Part shown: one piece after another, positions 34,924-43,055 of the stretch
Position numbering within the stretch: position 1 is the first letter of the stretch
How the letters are laid out: each line of letters begins with the position of its first letter
DNA from: Confluentibacter sediminis
GTDB lineage: Bacteria; Bacteroidota; Bacteroidia; Flavobacteriales; Flavobacteriaceae
DNA: 64,000 nt
Direction: 5' to 3'
Assembly: GCF_003258355.1 (NCBI RefSeq)
Contig: NZ_QKPO01000007.1
Span: 1-64,000, forward strand
Program-made: the position numbers and the translations under genes
The notes under the pieces: model-generated
What the model was told of the DNA's origin: nothing
The model's database searches: none
The model's input: only the letters and a program-made list of their open reading frames with translations

Positions 34924-37185
34924 ATGATTAAACTGAAGTGTTATTTTTTATCCGTCTTTTTCATTTCTTTAAGTGTGTTTTCACAAGAACAAGAGAAGCC
35001 TAGGCCACAAGGGCATACAGATCAAAACAAGTTTAGGCAAATGAAAGATATTTTGCCTACCCCAAACGAAACAAGAACAGCTTCGGGAGCGCCTGGCCAT
35101 CAGTATACGCAACAACAAGTTGATTATACTATAAATGTTCGTTTAGATGAATCAAAAAATCAAATTTTTGGTGATGAAATTATAACCTATCATAACAATT
35201 CTAAAGATTATCTACAATACTTATGGGTTCAGTTAGATCAAAACATGAGAGCCAGAAACTCTAAAACACCAGATATTAATTCAGAAAGTTTTAATTCACC
35301 ATTTAGCGGGCCTCAAACATTTACAAAATCTAACTTAAAAAAACCATTCGATGGAGGTTTTAATATTGATTATGTTAAAAATGAAGATGGTTCAGATCTA
35401 TCACATATCATTAATCAAACCATGATGCGAATTAATTTGCCTAAGCCTTTGGCTCCAGGTGAAGTTTTTAAGTTTAGTGTTAAATGGAACTATAACATAA
35501 ACGATATAAATGTTGATGGCGGGCGTTCTGGGTTAGAAACTTTTCCTGACGGGAATAATAATTATACCATTGCACAATTTTATCCAAGACTTTGTGTGTA
35601 TGATAATGTTGAAGGCTGGCAAAATATGCAGTTTTGGGGCCGTAGCGAATTTGCTCTAGAGTTTGGGGATTTTGATGTTAAGTTAACAGTGCCAGCGGAT
35701 CATATTTTAGAAGCTACAGGAGAGTTGCAAAATGAAAAAGAAGTTTTGACAAAAGAGCAACTTAAACGTTTTGAACAAGCGAAAAAATCATTTAAAGATC
35801 CTGTATTTATTGTTACCCAAGAAGAGGCCAAAAAAGCTGAAAAAGAGAGAAGTACTAAAACAAAAACATGGCATTTTAAAGCTAATAAAGTTAGGGATTT
35901 CGCCTTTGCATCATCCAGAAAATATATTTGGGATGCCATGGCTGTGAATATTAACGGACGTCCCGTAATGGCCATATCGCTTTATCCGAAAGAAGGTAAT
36001 CCTTTATGGGAAGAACATTCAACAAGAGTTGTTGCTAATACACTAGAAGAATATTCTAAACTTACTTTCGACTATCCTTATAACAAAGCTGTATCTGTAC
36101 ATTCAGAAAGACAAGGTATGGAATATCCTATGATTTGTTTTAATTACGGAAGGCCGAATCCAGATGGCACCTATTCAGAACGTACAAAAAGAGGAATGAT
36201 TGGAGTCATTACTCATGAAGTTGGTCATAATTTTTTTCCTATGATTGTCAATAGCGATGAGCGTCAATGGACTTGGATGGACGAAGGCTTAAACTCATTT
36301 GTTGAGACTCTAGCAGAGCTAGATTACGATCCAAACTATATCACAGGAAATCTACCTAAAGATATTGTGAGATACATGGGAGGCGATCAAAGTTATTTAT
36401 CTCCCATCATGTCACAAGGAGATTATGTATACCAATTTGGCCCAAATGCTTATACAAAACCAGCTGCTGGTTTGTATATGTTAAGACAAACCATTATGGG
36501 GACAGAATTGTTTGATTATGCATTTAGAACATACTCTCAACGTTGGATGTTCAAACACCCAACACCTGCTGACTTTTTTAGATCTATGGAAGATGCGTCT
36601 GCTATGGATTTAGATTGGTTTTGGAGAGGATGGTTTTATACGACTGACTATAATGATATAGGCGTTAAAGATGTTAAAAGATATTACTTAACAGATAAAC
36701 CTACTGAATTAGCCATCGAGACCGCGAAGAGAAATAACATGAATCTTGATGAATATAAAGATAAATTAGTTTATTACGCAGAAGCTAAAGACGGTGTTGC
36801 GGCAAAAGACGAAAAGAAAATATCTGATTTTAAATTTTTAAAGGATTATTTAGATGGTTTATCAGATGCTGAAAAGAAAGACTTGAATAACGCTCCAAAC
36901 TATTTTTATGAAGTTACTTTTGAAAAGCCAGGAGGATTGGTAATGCCTATAATTGTAGAAATAACTTATGAAGATGGTACTAAAGATAGAAAAACATACC
37001 CTGCTCAAATTTGGAGATACGACGAAAATGAAGTTAAGAAGGTTTATAAAACAGAAAAATTAATAACGTCTATTGTTGTAGACCCAGATTTAGAAACAGC
37101 GGATGTTGATACCTCAAACAACACTTGGCCAAAACAAGTTGAAGAAAGTGATTTTGATAAGTTTAAGGATAAGGTAAAGAGTTAA
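34924..37185 (+). CDS. M1-family zinc metallopeptidase
   Basis: A 753-aa exported protein (signal peptide 1-20, ending VFSQ). An N-terminal beta domain (YTINVRLDESKNQIFGDEIITY) precedes the gluzincin core. The zinc site is HEVGH (residues 430-434), with the third ligand Glu453 exactly 18 residues on, in WMDEGLNSF. The substrate-loop block is ERQGMEYPMICF, in place of GAMEN. The C-terminal region (about 590-753) includes a beta domain with VVDPDLETADVD, typical of the exported Bacteroidota subgroup. It cleaves N-terminal residues or peptides in the periplasm. A strong terminator follows. Confidence 0.94.
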   Translation: MIKLKCYFLSVFFISLSVFSQEQEKPRPQGHTDQNKFRQMKDILPTPNETRTASGAPGHQYTQQQVDYTINVRLDESKNQIFGDEIITYHNNSKDYLQYLWVQLDQNMRARNSKTPDINSESFNSPFSGPQTFTKSNLKKPFDGGFNIDYVKNEDGSDLSHIINQTMMRINLPKPLAPGEVFKFSVKWNYNINDINVDGGRSGLETFPDGNNNYTIAQFYPRLCVYDNVEGWQNMQFWGRSEFALEFGDFDVKLTVPADHILEATGELQNEKEVLTKEQLKRFEQAKKSFKDPVFIVTQEEAKKAEKERSTKTKTWHFKANKVRDFAFASSRKYIWDAMAVNINGRPVMAISLYPKEGNPLWEEHSTRVVANTLEEYSKLTFDYPYNKAVSVHSERQGMEYPMICFNYGRPNPDGTYSERTKRGMIGVITHEVGHNFFPMIVNSDERQWTWMDEGLNSFVETLAELDYDPNYITGNLPKDIVRYMGGDQSYLSPIMSQGDYVYQFGPNAYTKPAAGLYMLRQTIMGTELFDYAFRTYSQRWMFKHPTPADFFRSMEDASAMDLDWFWRGWFYTTDYNDIGVKDVKRYYLTDKPTELAIETAKRNNMNLDEYKDKLVYYAEAKDGVAAKDEKKISDFKFLKDYLDGLSDAEKKDLNNAPNYFYEVTFEKPGGLVMPIIVEITYEDGTKDRKTYPAQIWRYDENEVKKVYKTEKLITSIVVDPDLETADVDTSNNTWPKQVEESDFDKFKDKVKS

Positions 37186-37210
37186 TTAATAACTATGTAT
37201 TGATTTTATA

Positions 37211-37255
37211 AATCTTGTTTGTTAATGTTTTTATTAATAAACAAGATTTTTTTTA
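37211..37255 (+). terminator. Terminator between the M1 peptidase and tatA
   Basis: AATCTTGTTT and AAACAAGATT, extended by TTAAT/ATTAA, pair and run into a T tract. It covers the upstream extension of the tatA frame, which therefore cannot be coding. Confidence 0.88.
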
Positions 37256-37274
37256 TAGTATAGATTCAACTCCA

Positions 37275-37282
37275 TATATTTG
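37275..37282 (+). promoter_or_regulatory. tatA promoter -7 element
   Basis: TATATTTG ends 4 bp before the GTG start at 37287, so the predicted transcript would be leaderless or nearly so. Confidence 0.6.
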
Positions 37283-37286
37283 TATT

Positions 37287-37574
37287 GTGATACTACAACC
37301 AACATTATTATTTATTAGCGGCGGCGAAATAGCATTTATTTTATTTATTGCTGTTATGGTTTTTGGTGCAGATAAGTTACCGGAAATAGCTAGAGGTTTA
37401 GGCAAAGGTATGCGGGTTCTTAAAGATGCTACTAACGACATTAAACATGAAATAACCAAAACCGCAGAGAAAAACGGTATCGATACTAATATTACTAAAG
37501 AAATCACTAAAGAACTTAATGAGGCTAAAGAAAATCTGGATGATTTTACGGGTTCTGTAAAACGTAAACTCTAA
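37287..37574 (+). CDS. tatA: Sec-independent translocase subunit TatA/TatB
   Basis: A 95-aa protein from a GTG start (MILQPTLLFISGGEIAFIL after initiation). The frame is open from 37215, but that part lies inside a terminator. One short membrane helix (about 8-24) is followed by the hinge FGADKLPEIARGLGKGMR, the amphipathic helix and a charged tail, which is the TatA architecture. It forms the Tat export pore with TatC, not in this window. Two ferritin-like proteins near 61-62 kb carry twin-arginine signals and are plausible clients. In Bacteroidota a single TatA often replaces separate TatA and TatB. Confidence 0.92.
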   Translation: MILQPTLLFISGGEIAFILFIAVMVFGADKLPEIARGLGKGMRVLKDATNDIKHEITKTAEKNGIDTNITKEITKELNEAKENLDDFTGSVKRKL

Positions 37575-37590
37575 ATAAAACAGTTTTCTT

Positions 37591-38256
37591 TCATAAGGTG
37601 TAGTTCTCTGTTAAAGGTATTTTACGACTTATTGTTAGGCCATCTCTTATAGGGAGTATTACAGTTTCAATACGTGTATCTTCTTTTAACATGTTGTTGT
37701 ATTCTAGTAATGCTTTAGTCGAAATGTCATTGTCTCGTAATGGTTCAATGACTTTTCCGTTCCATAATACATTATCAGACAATATAATACCGTTAGCATT
37801 CAGTTTATCCATAATAACATTAAAATAGTTTGGATAATTGTCTTTATCGGCATCAATAAAAATCAAATCAAATGTTATGTCTAGTTTGGGAATAATATCT
37901 AAAGCATTACCTAAATGCTGAAATATCTTATCACCATATTCGGATTTGTCAAAATACTTTCTTTGAAAATCCACCAATTCTTCATTAATATCAATAGTAT
38001 GTAATTCGCCTGAAGCTTGCATGCCTTCCGCTAAACATAAAGCAGAATAACCTGTGTAGGTTCCAATCTCTAAAATGTTTTTAGGGTTTACCAATTTAGA
38101 AATCATACTCAATAACCTGCCTTGATAATGTCCACTTAACATGCGTGGTTGCAACATTTTTTGATGGGTTTCTCTAGTAAGTTGCTGTAACAATTTGGGT
38201 TCATCTTCAGAATGTTTTACAACATAATCATCTAGTTCTTCTGGTATAAAATGCAT
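37591..38256 (-). CDS. Class I SAM-dependent O-methyltransferase
   Basis: A 221-aa enzyme of the caffeoyl-CoA/catechol O-methyltransferase type. Motif I is ILEIGTYTGYSALCLAEGM (SAM-binding Gly loop with acidic Glu). Then come LHTIDINEEL and the metal-binding motif FDLIFIDADKDNYPNYF, then GIILSDNVLWNGKV. Such enzymes methylate hydroxyls of small catechol-like acceptors, though the bacterial substrate is usually unknown. Its start is 2 bp from the stop of the SDR gene, so the two are one operon. Confidence 0.94.
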   Translation of the reverse strand: MHFIPEELDDYVVKHSEDEPKLLQQLTRETHQKMLQPRMLSGHYQGRLLSMISKLVNPKNILEIGTYTGYSALCLAEGMQASGELHTIDINEELVDFQRKYFDKSEYGDKIFQHLGNALDIIPKLDITFDLIFIDADKDNYPNYFNVIMDKLNANGIILSDNVLWNGKVIEPLRDNDISTKALLEYNNMLKEDTRIETVILPIRDGLTISRKIPLTENYTL

Positions 38257-38258
38257 AT

Positions 38259-39041
38259 TTAAAGACTTTTTGTTCTGCCTCCATCAACAGGAAGATTAAT
38301 GCCATTTATATAACTAGCGGCTTCACTTGCTAAAAAAACAACCGCATTTGCAATTTCATTAGGTGTTGCAAACCGTTTTGCAGGAGCATAATTTTTCATT
38401 ATTTCACTCATTTCTTCAAATGAAATCCCTTCGCTTTTGGCTTTCGTTTTTGTTATTTCAGCGATGCGTTCGGTATCCGTAAAACCAGGAAGCACATTAT
38501 TTACAGTGATTCCTAAAGCACCGACTTCGGTCGCTAATGTTTTACTCCAATTACCAACAGCCGCCCTAATCGTATTGCTTACGCCAAGACCAGCAATGGG
38601 TTCTTTAACCGAGGTTGAAATAATATTTATAATTCTGCCAAAACCTTCAGTTTTCATAAAAGGAATTACGGCTTGAGCTAACAAATGATTGCATTTTATA
38701 TGTTGGGTAAAAGCCATTTCAAATTCTGAAATAGCAGCCTCTAAAATAGTTCCGCTTTTTGGACCACCTGTATTATTTACTAGAATATGAAATCCATGAT
38801 TATTTTTAATGAACGAAACTACTTTAGAATTTAAATCTTCAGGACTTGAAAAATCGGCTACAATATAGCTGTGGTTTTCAGTGTGGGGTAATTCAGATAA
38901 AACGGCTTTTAATTTATCTTCATTTCTAGCCACTAAAGTAACCTGAACGCCTTCCAGTGCTAATGCTATTGCTGTGGCTTTTCCTATGCCTTGGGTACTG
39001 CCGCAGACTAAAGCATGCTTATTTTCTAAATTTAAATTCAT
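38259..39041 (-). CDS. SDR-family protein lacking the usual catalytic Tyr-Lys pair
   Basis: A 260-aa Rossmann-fold protein. The cofactor loop is CGSTQGIGKA (TGxxxGxG type), then VNNTGGPKSG (NNAG equivalent) and IINIIST (catalytic Ser region). Where classical SDR enzymes have Y-x-x-x-K the sequence reads GVSNTIRAAV, so Tyr and Lys appear replaced by Ser and Arg. A subgroup of SDRs with such an SNxxR motif is known and often annotated as 3-oxoacyl-ACP reductase-like. The C-terminus is normal (YINGINLPVDGG). Catalysis by the usual route is doubtful. It is first in an operon with an O-methyltransferase. Confidence 0.9.
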   Translation of the reverse strand: MNLNLENKHALVCGSTQGIGKATAIALALEGVQVTLVARNEDKLKAVLSELPHTENHSYIVADFSSPEDLNSKVVSFIKNNHGFHILVNNTGGPKSGTILEAAISEFEMAFTQHIKCNHLLAQAVIPFMKTEGFGRIINIISTSVKEPIAGLGVSNTIRAAVGNWSKTLATEVGALGITVNNVLPGFTDTERIAEITKTKAKSEGISFEEMSEIMKNYAPAKRFATPNEIANAVVFLASEAASYINGINLPVDGGRTKSL

Positions 39042-39055
39042 AATCTTGTTTACAG

Positions 39056-39063
39056 CAAAAATA
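39056..39063 (-). promoter_or_regulatory. Promoter -7 element of the SDR/O-methyltransferase operon
   Basis: TATTTTTG on the minus strand, 14 bp upstream of the SDR ATG. Confidence 0.55.
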
Positions 39064-39135
39064 AGAAATGGCGAATAGAATTTTGGGGAACTTTAATATT
39101 CATTTTTTGTAAATTTATTAAAACTTTTGAACGAG

Positions 39136-39552
39136 ATGAAAACTAAAGAATATTCAAATGGTGAAGTCACCATAGTTTGGGAACCAGAAAAATGTATTCA
39201 TTCTGCTATTTGTGCTAGAGGATTATCAAGTGTCTTTAAGCCTAAAGAACGCCCTTGGATCACTATTGATGCGGCAACAACTGATGTGTTGGTGAATCAA
39301 ATAAAACAATGCCCTTCTGGCGCTTTAAGTTATTATATGAATGGCGATGGAAACAAAGAAGCAGAGCATTTAGAAACCAAAGTAGAGGTTCTTGAAAACG
39401 GACCTTTATTGGTCTATGGTACTTTAAATGTAACCTATAAAGATGGCACGAAAGAAACTAAAAATAAAACGACGGCTTTTTGCAGATGTGGTGGTTCAAA
39501 TAACAAGCCCTATTGTGACGGTACACATATAAAAGAATCTTTTATGGGGTAG
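39136..39552 (+). CDS. Ferredoxin-like (Fer4_19) plus CDGSH iron-sulfur protein
   Basis: A 138-aa protein from the ATG at 39136; the frame could start at a TTG nine bases earlier. The N-terminal half (about 10-65) is a divergent single-cluster ferredoxin domain with three cysteines (KCIHSAIC and QCPSG). The C-terminal part holds the CDGSH/mitoNEET-type 2Fe-2S site in FCRCGGSNNKPYCDGTH (three Cys and one His). It is a small soluble electron-transfer or redox-sensing protein. It is divergent from the SDR gene and has its own terminator. Confidence 0.93.
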   Translation: MKTKEYSNGEVTIVWEPEKCIHSAICARGLSSVFKPKERPWITIDAATTDVLVNQIKQCPSGALSYYMNGDGNKEAEHLETKVEVLENGPLLVYGTLNVTYKDGTKETKNKTTAFCRCGGSNNKPYCDGTHIKESFMG

Positions 39553-39557
39553 AAAAG

Positions 39558-39590
39558 AAAAGCTCTTTAACCAATGATTAAAGAGCTTTT
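39558..39590 (+). terminator. Terminator after the CDGSH gene
   Basis: AAAAGCTCTTTAA and TTAAAGAGCTTTT pair perfectly around CCAATGA. Confidence 0.8.
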
Positions 39591-39670
39591 AAATATATAT
39601 AGACGCTTAATGCGGGATATTTATATTATATACGGTTGAAGTTTAAAGTTGGATGACTTATTATAAAAAA

Positions 39671-40339
39671 TTATTCTAAAGTTACTTTAATATTAGTAAA
39701 GTGTATATTCATGCCATTGGCCATTTTATGTTCTGTTGCTAATTTCAACCCATTATAGATTTTATAGTTTTCAAAGGTATTTACTATGGATGGTTTTTCA
39801 TTATTTCCTCTTCTAAATACCCATTCTTTAATTAAAAAATCATCTCCATAATATAAATCGTAAGCATCACCAGGGGTATATCCACCACCGTCACTTGGGT
39901 AAGTTAATGTAACTTTATTCATTTTTGTTTTGCTTATAGGAGCCTCACTTATAATAGGTTCTGAAAAAGAGGTGCCATTATCCCAAACTAATTGGAAAGG
40001 TACAAGCAACCAAAATTTATCATTAATGAAGCTTTTGTCAATATTTATTTTAGCTGAATCAATTTGGCCTCTATTGTAGTATATTATGGAATCTTTTTTT
40101 GACCAAAAAGATACGTCATTACTTTTTGGTTTCCATATCCATGAACGTTCTGTATGGCTGCTATCTCTATCTACATTAAAAGTAAACTCGATTTTTGAAA
40201 CGTTTTTCCAATGTTCGTAGCCATGAGCATTTGCGATTTTTTCAGCAACGCTCAATTCCTTAACTTCTGTTATATTTTTTGAAGCTTGTTTGCAAGAGAC
40301 AAATAAAGCTATGGCAATAATCAGAAAGACGTTTTTCAT
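39671..40339 (-). CDS. Conserved lipoprotein of unknown function (DUF6503-like)
   Basis: A 222-aa protein with a lipoprotein signal (LFVSCKQ, Cys16). It begins the mature part with a block AEKIANAHGYEHWKNVSKIEFTFNV followed by alternating beta strands (SWIWKPKSNDVSFW, KVTLTYPSDGGG). This resembles the LolA/LppX-like beta fold seen in lipoproteins annotated DUF6503, though I am not sure of the family number. It contains no catalytic motif. It is 6 bp downstream of msrA, so the two are co-transcribed; whether that reflects a shared periplasmic role is unknown. Confidence 0.7.
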   Translation of the reverse strand: MKNVFLIIAIALFVSCKQASKNITEVKELSVAEKIANAHGYEHWKNVSKIEFTFNVDRDSSHTERSWIWKPKSNDVSFWSKKDSIIYYNRGQIDSAKINIDKSFINDKFWLLVPFQLVWDNGTSFSEPIISEAPISKTKMNKVTLTYPSDGGGYTPGDAYDLYYGDDFLIKEWVFRRGNNEKPSIVNTFENYKIYNGLKLATEHKMANGMNIHFTNIKVTLE

Positions 40340-40345
40340 AAGATA

Positions 40346-41002
40346 TTAATGATTACTTTTTAATAATTCTTTAGGGAAATTAGCTTTAAATCTGTTTAAT
40401 CTAGGGATAGATACACTTCTTATATAACTTTGATTTGGATGTAATCTTTCATAATTCTGATGATAATCTTCAGCCACCCAAAATTTTTGAAATGGATATA
40501 CTTCTGCGGCGATTTTGGCATTTAATTTTTTTGCTAAAGCTTCTTTCTTTTTTAGAATGATTTGTTTCTGTTCATCATTTTGATAAAAAATAATGGAGCG
40601 ATATTGAGACCCCATATCAGGACCTTGTCCATTAACCTGTGTTGGATTTTGCGATGCAAAGTAGGCATCCACTAAGGTTTCAAAACTTACCACTTTGGGA
40701 TCATAAATAACTTCAACACTTTCTGCATGTCCAGTTCTTCCAGTATTACTGTCTTCGTAAGTTGGATTTTTAGTATGACCACCTGAATAACCACTAATAG
40801 CTTCATCTACACCTTTAATGCTTTCATATACCGCTTCTACACACCAAAAGCAGCCACTTGAAAAATAGGCTCGAGCTTTGCCGTTTTTTAAAGGAACTTC
40901 TACAGGTTTAGCATCTTTAATTTCTTGATTTTGATTGTTTTGGGCTTTGTTTTGACAGCTAAATAAAATAGTAAGCACTATGGCGAATAGGGTGTTTTTC
41001 AT
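40346..41002 (-). CDS. msrA: Peptide-methionine (S)-S-oxide reductase, lipoprotein form
   Basis: A 218-aa protein with an N-terminal lipobox (LFSCQNK). The catalytic motif is GCFWCVEAVYESIKGV, followed by GYSGGHTKNPTYEDSNTGRTGHAE, which is kept here as YSGGH and GHAESVEV. QYRSIIFYQNDEQ and FWVAEDYHQNY are also MsrA blocks. It reduces the S epimer of methionine sulfoxide in damaged proteins. The lipoprotein signal places it in the periplasm, so it repairs envelope proteins. It lacks a fused MsrB domain. Confidence 0.95.
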   Translation of the reverse strand: MKNTLFAIVLTILFSCQNKAQNNQNQEIKDAKPVEVPLKNGKARAYFSSGCFWCVEAVYESIKGVDEAISGYSGGHTKNPTYEDSNTGRTGHAESVEVIYDPKVVSFETLVDAYFASQNPTQVNGQGPDMGSQYRSIIFYQNDEQKQIILKKKEALAKKLNAKIAAEVYPFQKFWVAEDYHQNYERLHPNQSYIRSVSIPRLNRFKANFPKELLKSNH

Positions 41003-41073
41003 GATAATGATTTTCTTTATCTAGTCGTATAAAGTTAGAAAAACTTATATATCTGTTTGTGAAAGTTTTCTTA

Positions 41074-41107
41074 AAATAAAAAAGCCTTCATAATTTATGA
41101 AGGCTTT
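41074..41107 (-). terminator. Terminator after the coiled-coil/zinc-ribbon-like gene
   Basis: AAAGCCTTCATA and TATGAAGGCTTT pair around AATT. The T tract is on the minus strand (plus-strand A run just before 41081). Confidence 0.8.
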
Positions 41108-41128
41108 AAGTATATTATTTTTAATGGA

Positions 41129-41905
41129 TTATAGTTTAGAAAACAATTTAGCCATTTTTTCTTTTTGTTCTTCAGCTAATACAGCGTCCACTAAAATCCT
41201 ACCACTGTGTTCATCTGTAATGACTTTTTTACGAGAAGCAATTTCTACTTGTATTTGTGGTGGAATCGTGAAGAATGAACCTCCAGATGCACCTCTTTCA
41301 ATAGCTACAACTGCTAAACCATTTTTTACATTTTTACGAATTCTGTCGTAAGCTGCCACTAAACGCTCCTCTATTTGTTCTTTATAATCTTGAGACTTCT
41401 CTATTAAAGCTTGTTCTTCTTTTTCTGTTTCGGCTAAAATAGCATCAAGCTCGCCTTTTTTGTGTTTAAGGTGAGTTTCTCGCTCTTTTAAACGCTCTTT
41501 AGTCTCAGCAATAACTTCTTTTTTTTGTTCAATTTGAGCTTTGTATTCTTTAATATGTTTTTCAGCCAATTGAATCTCTAATTCCTGAAACTCGATTTCT
41601 TTAGTAAGCGAATTGAATTCTCTGTTATTTCTAACATTTTTCTGTTGCTCAGCATACTTTTTCATTAAAGATTTAGATTCTTCAATAAGGTTCTTTTTAG
41701 AAACGATATCATTATCAGTTACTTGTAAGCTAGATACAAGTTTTTCTAATCTTATATTTAAACCAGCAACTTCATCTTCTAAATCACGAACTTCTAAAGG
41801 AAGTTCTCCACGAACATTTCTTATTTCATCTATACGAGAATCGATGAGTTGTAAATCGTATAAAGCTCTTAGGCGCTCTTCAACAGTTTGTTCTTTTTTA
41901 GCCAT
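41129..41905 (-). CDS. Coiled-coil protein of the C4-zinc-ribbon family with no zinc-binding cysteines
   Basis: A 258-aa protein. Residues 20-185 form one long charged coiled coil. The C-terminal 60 residues match the C4-type zinc-ribbon domain of this widespread family by their flanking sequence (VAIERGASGGSFFTIPPQ and ITDEHSGRILVD). However, the four cysteines of the usual GACGGC and CEHCGRIL pattern are Ser, Ser, Asp and Ser, so no zinc can bind in the usual way. The function of the family is unknown; nucleic-acid or ribosome-linked roles have been proposed. It starts 3 bp after the Nif3 stop, a pairing common in bacteria. Confidence 0.9.
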   Translation of the reverse strand: MAKKEQTVEERLRALYDLQLIDSRIDEIRNVRGELPLEVRDLEDEVAGLNIRLEKLVSSLQVTDNDIVSKKNLIEESKSLMKKYAEQQKNVRNNREFNSLTKEIEFQELEIQLAEKHIKEYKAQIEQKKEVIAETKERLKERETHLKHKKGELDAILAETEKEEQALIEKSQDYKEQIEERLVAAYDRIRKNVKNGLAVVAIERGASGGSFFTIPPQIQVEIASRKKVITDEHSGRILVDAVLAEEQKEKMAKLFSKL

Positions 41906-41908
41906 ACT

Positions 41909-43003
41909 TTAAAAATACTTAACAGGATTGGTAATTGTCTTTGATAAAACGACTGCAAAATTAGTGATTTTTTTTGTAAGATATGCAACTAAAAGATTTT
42001 TTGTGTGTTGCTCACTTTCATAATGACCAATATCTACTAAAAGTATGCTGTTTTCAGCCATAAAAAAGTCATGATATTTTAAATCGGCGGTTATAAAAGC
42101 ATCAGCTCCAGTATTTTTAGCAGCTTCAATAGCAAAACTTCCAGAACCACCTAAAACAGCCACTTTGTGTATGTTTTTGTTTAAAAATGACGAATGTCTA
42201 ATATGTTTGGTATTCATTTTGTTTTTTACATAGGACAAGAAGTCTTTTTCGGTCATGGGTGCTTTCAAATTACCAATCATGCCTATGCCTATGTGCTGAT
42301 TTTTATTCTCAAGTGTTGTAATTTCATAAGCAACTTCTTCATATGAATGTGTTTTAAACAGTGTTTGTAGAATTTGGGATTCTAAATGTTTGGCATATGT
42401 AATGTTGATTTGAGTTTCTTTTTCTAAATGAGTACGTCCTTTTTCTCCTATTGTTGGGTTTGAATGTTCATTTCCATTAAAAGTCCCAATACCATCTACA
42501 TTAAAACTGCAATCATTATAATTTCCAATACTACCAGCACCGGCATTAAATAAAGATTGGCGTAATTTTTCAGCTTCATTTATGGGGACAAATGTGGTCA
42601 ACTTTTTTATAGTTTGAGCTTGAGGAATTAAAATTTGTTTGTTTAATAATTCCAACTGATTGACAATCATGTCATTTACGCCTTTTAAAGCATTGTCTAA
42701 GGCAGTATGCATACTATAAATGGCAATGTCATGTTTAATAGCCTTCATGACTACGCGTTCTACATAGGTTTTGCCAGTTAATTTTTTTAGACCTTTAAAA
42801 ATAATAGGATGGAAGCTAACAATAAGGTTGCATTTTGATTCAATGGCTTCATCTATAACAGCTTCAAGCGTATCAAGGGTTACAAGTATTCCTGTAATGG
42901 GCATGTTTTTATTACCTACCAAAAGACCAACATTATCAAAATCTTCCGCATAAGCTAAAGGAGACAATGCTTCTAAATGATTCATGACATCTTGAACAAT
43001 CAT
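41909..43003 (-). CDS. Nif3-like dinuclear metal-centre protein
   Basis: A 364-aa protein of the NIF3/YbgI/YqfO family, annotated as GTP cyclohydrolase 1 type 2 homologue. The metal-binding blocks are SFHPIIFKGLKKL (His pair region), YSMHTALDNALKGVND (His, Asp) and late DIGHYESEQ (His, Glu). The mid insert (about 130-235, PII-like domain) is present, as in the long Gram-positive and Bacteroidota forms. The family hexamers open to a central metal site; the real substrate is unsettled. It is divergent from lpxK and heads an operon with the coiled-coil protein. Confidence 0.93.
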   Translation of the reverse strand: MIVQDVMNHLEALSPLAYAEDFDNVGLLVGNKNMPITGILVTLDTLEAVIDEAIESKCNLIVSFHPIIFKGLKKLTGKTYVERVVMKAIKHDIAIYSMHTALDNALKGVNDMIVNQLELLNKQILIPQAQTIKKLTTFVPINEAEKLRQSLFNAGAGSIGNYNDCSFNVDGIGTFNGNEHSNPTIGEKGRTHLEKETQINITYAKHLESQILQTLFKTHSYEEVAYEITTLENKNQHIGIGMIGNLKAPMTEKDFLSYVKNKMNTKHIRHSSFLNKNIHKVAVLGGSGSFAIEAAKNTGADAFITADLKYHDFFMAENSILLVDIGHYESEQHTKNLLVAYLTKKITNFAVVLSKTITNPVKYF

Positions 43004-43028
43004 AAAAATGCTATTTTTTATTATTAAA

Positions 43029-43036
43029 CAAAGATA
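43029..43036 (-). promoter_or_regulatory. Promoter -7 element of the Nif3 operon
   Basis: TATCTTTG on the minus strand, 25 bp upstream of the Nif3 ATG. Confidence 0.6.
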
Positions 43037-43055
43037 AAATATTTACTTTGTTGTG

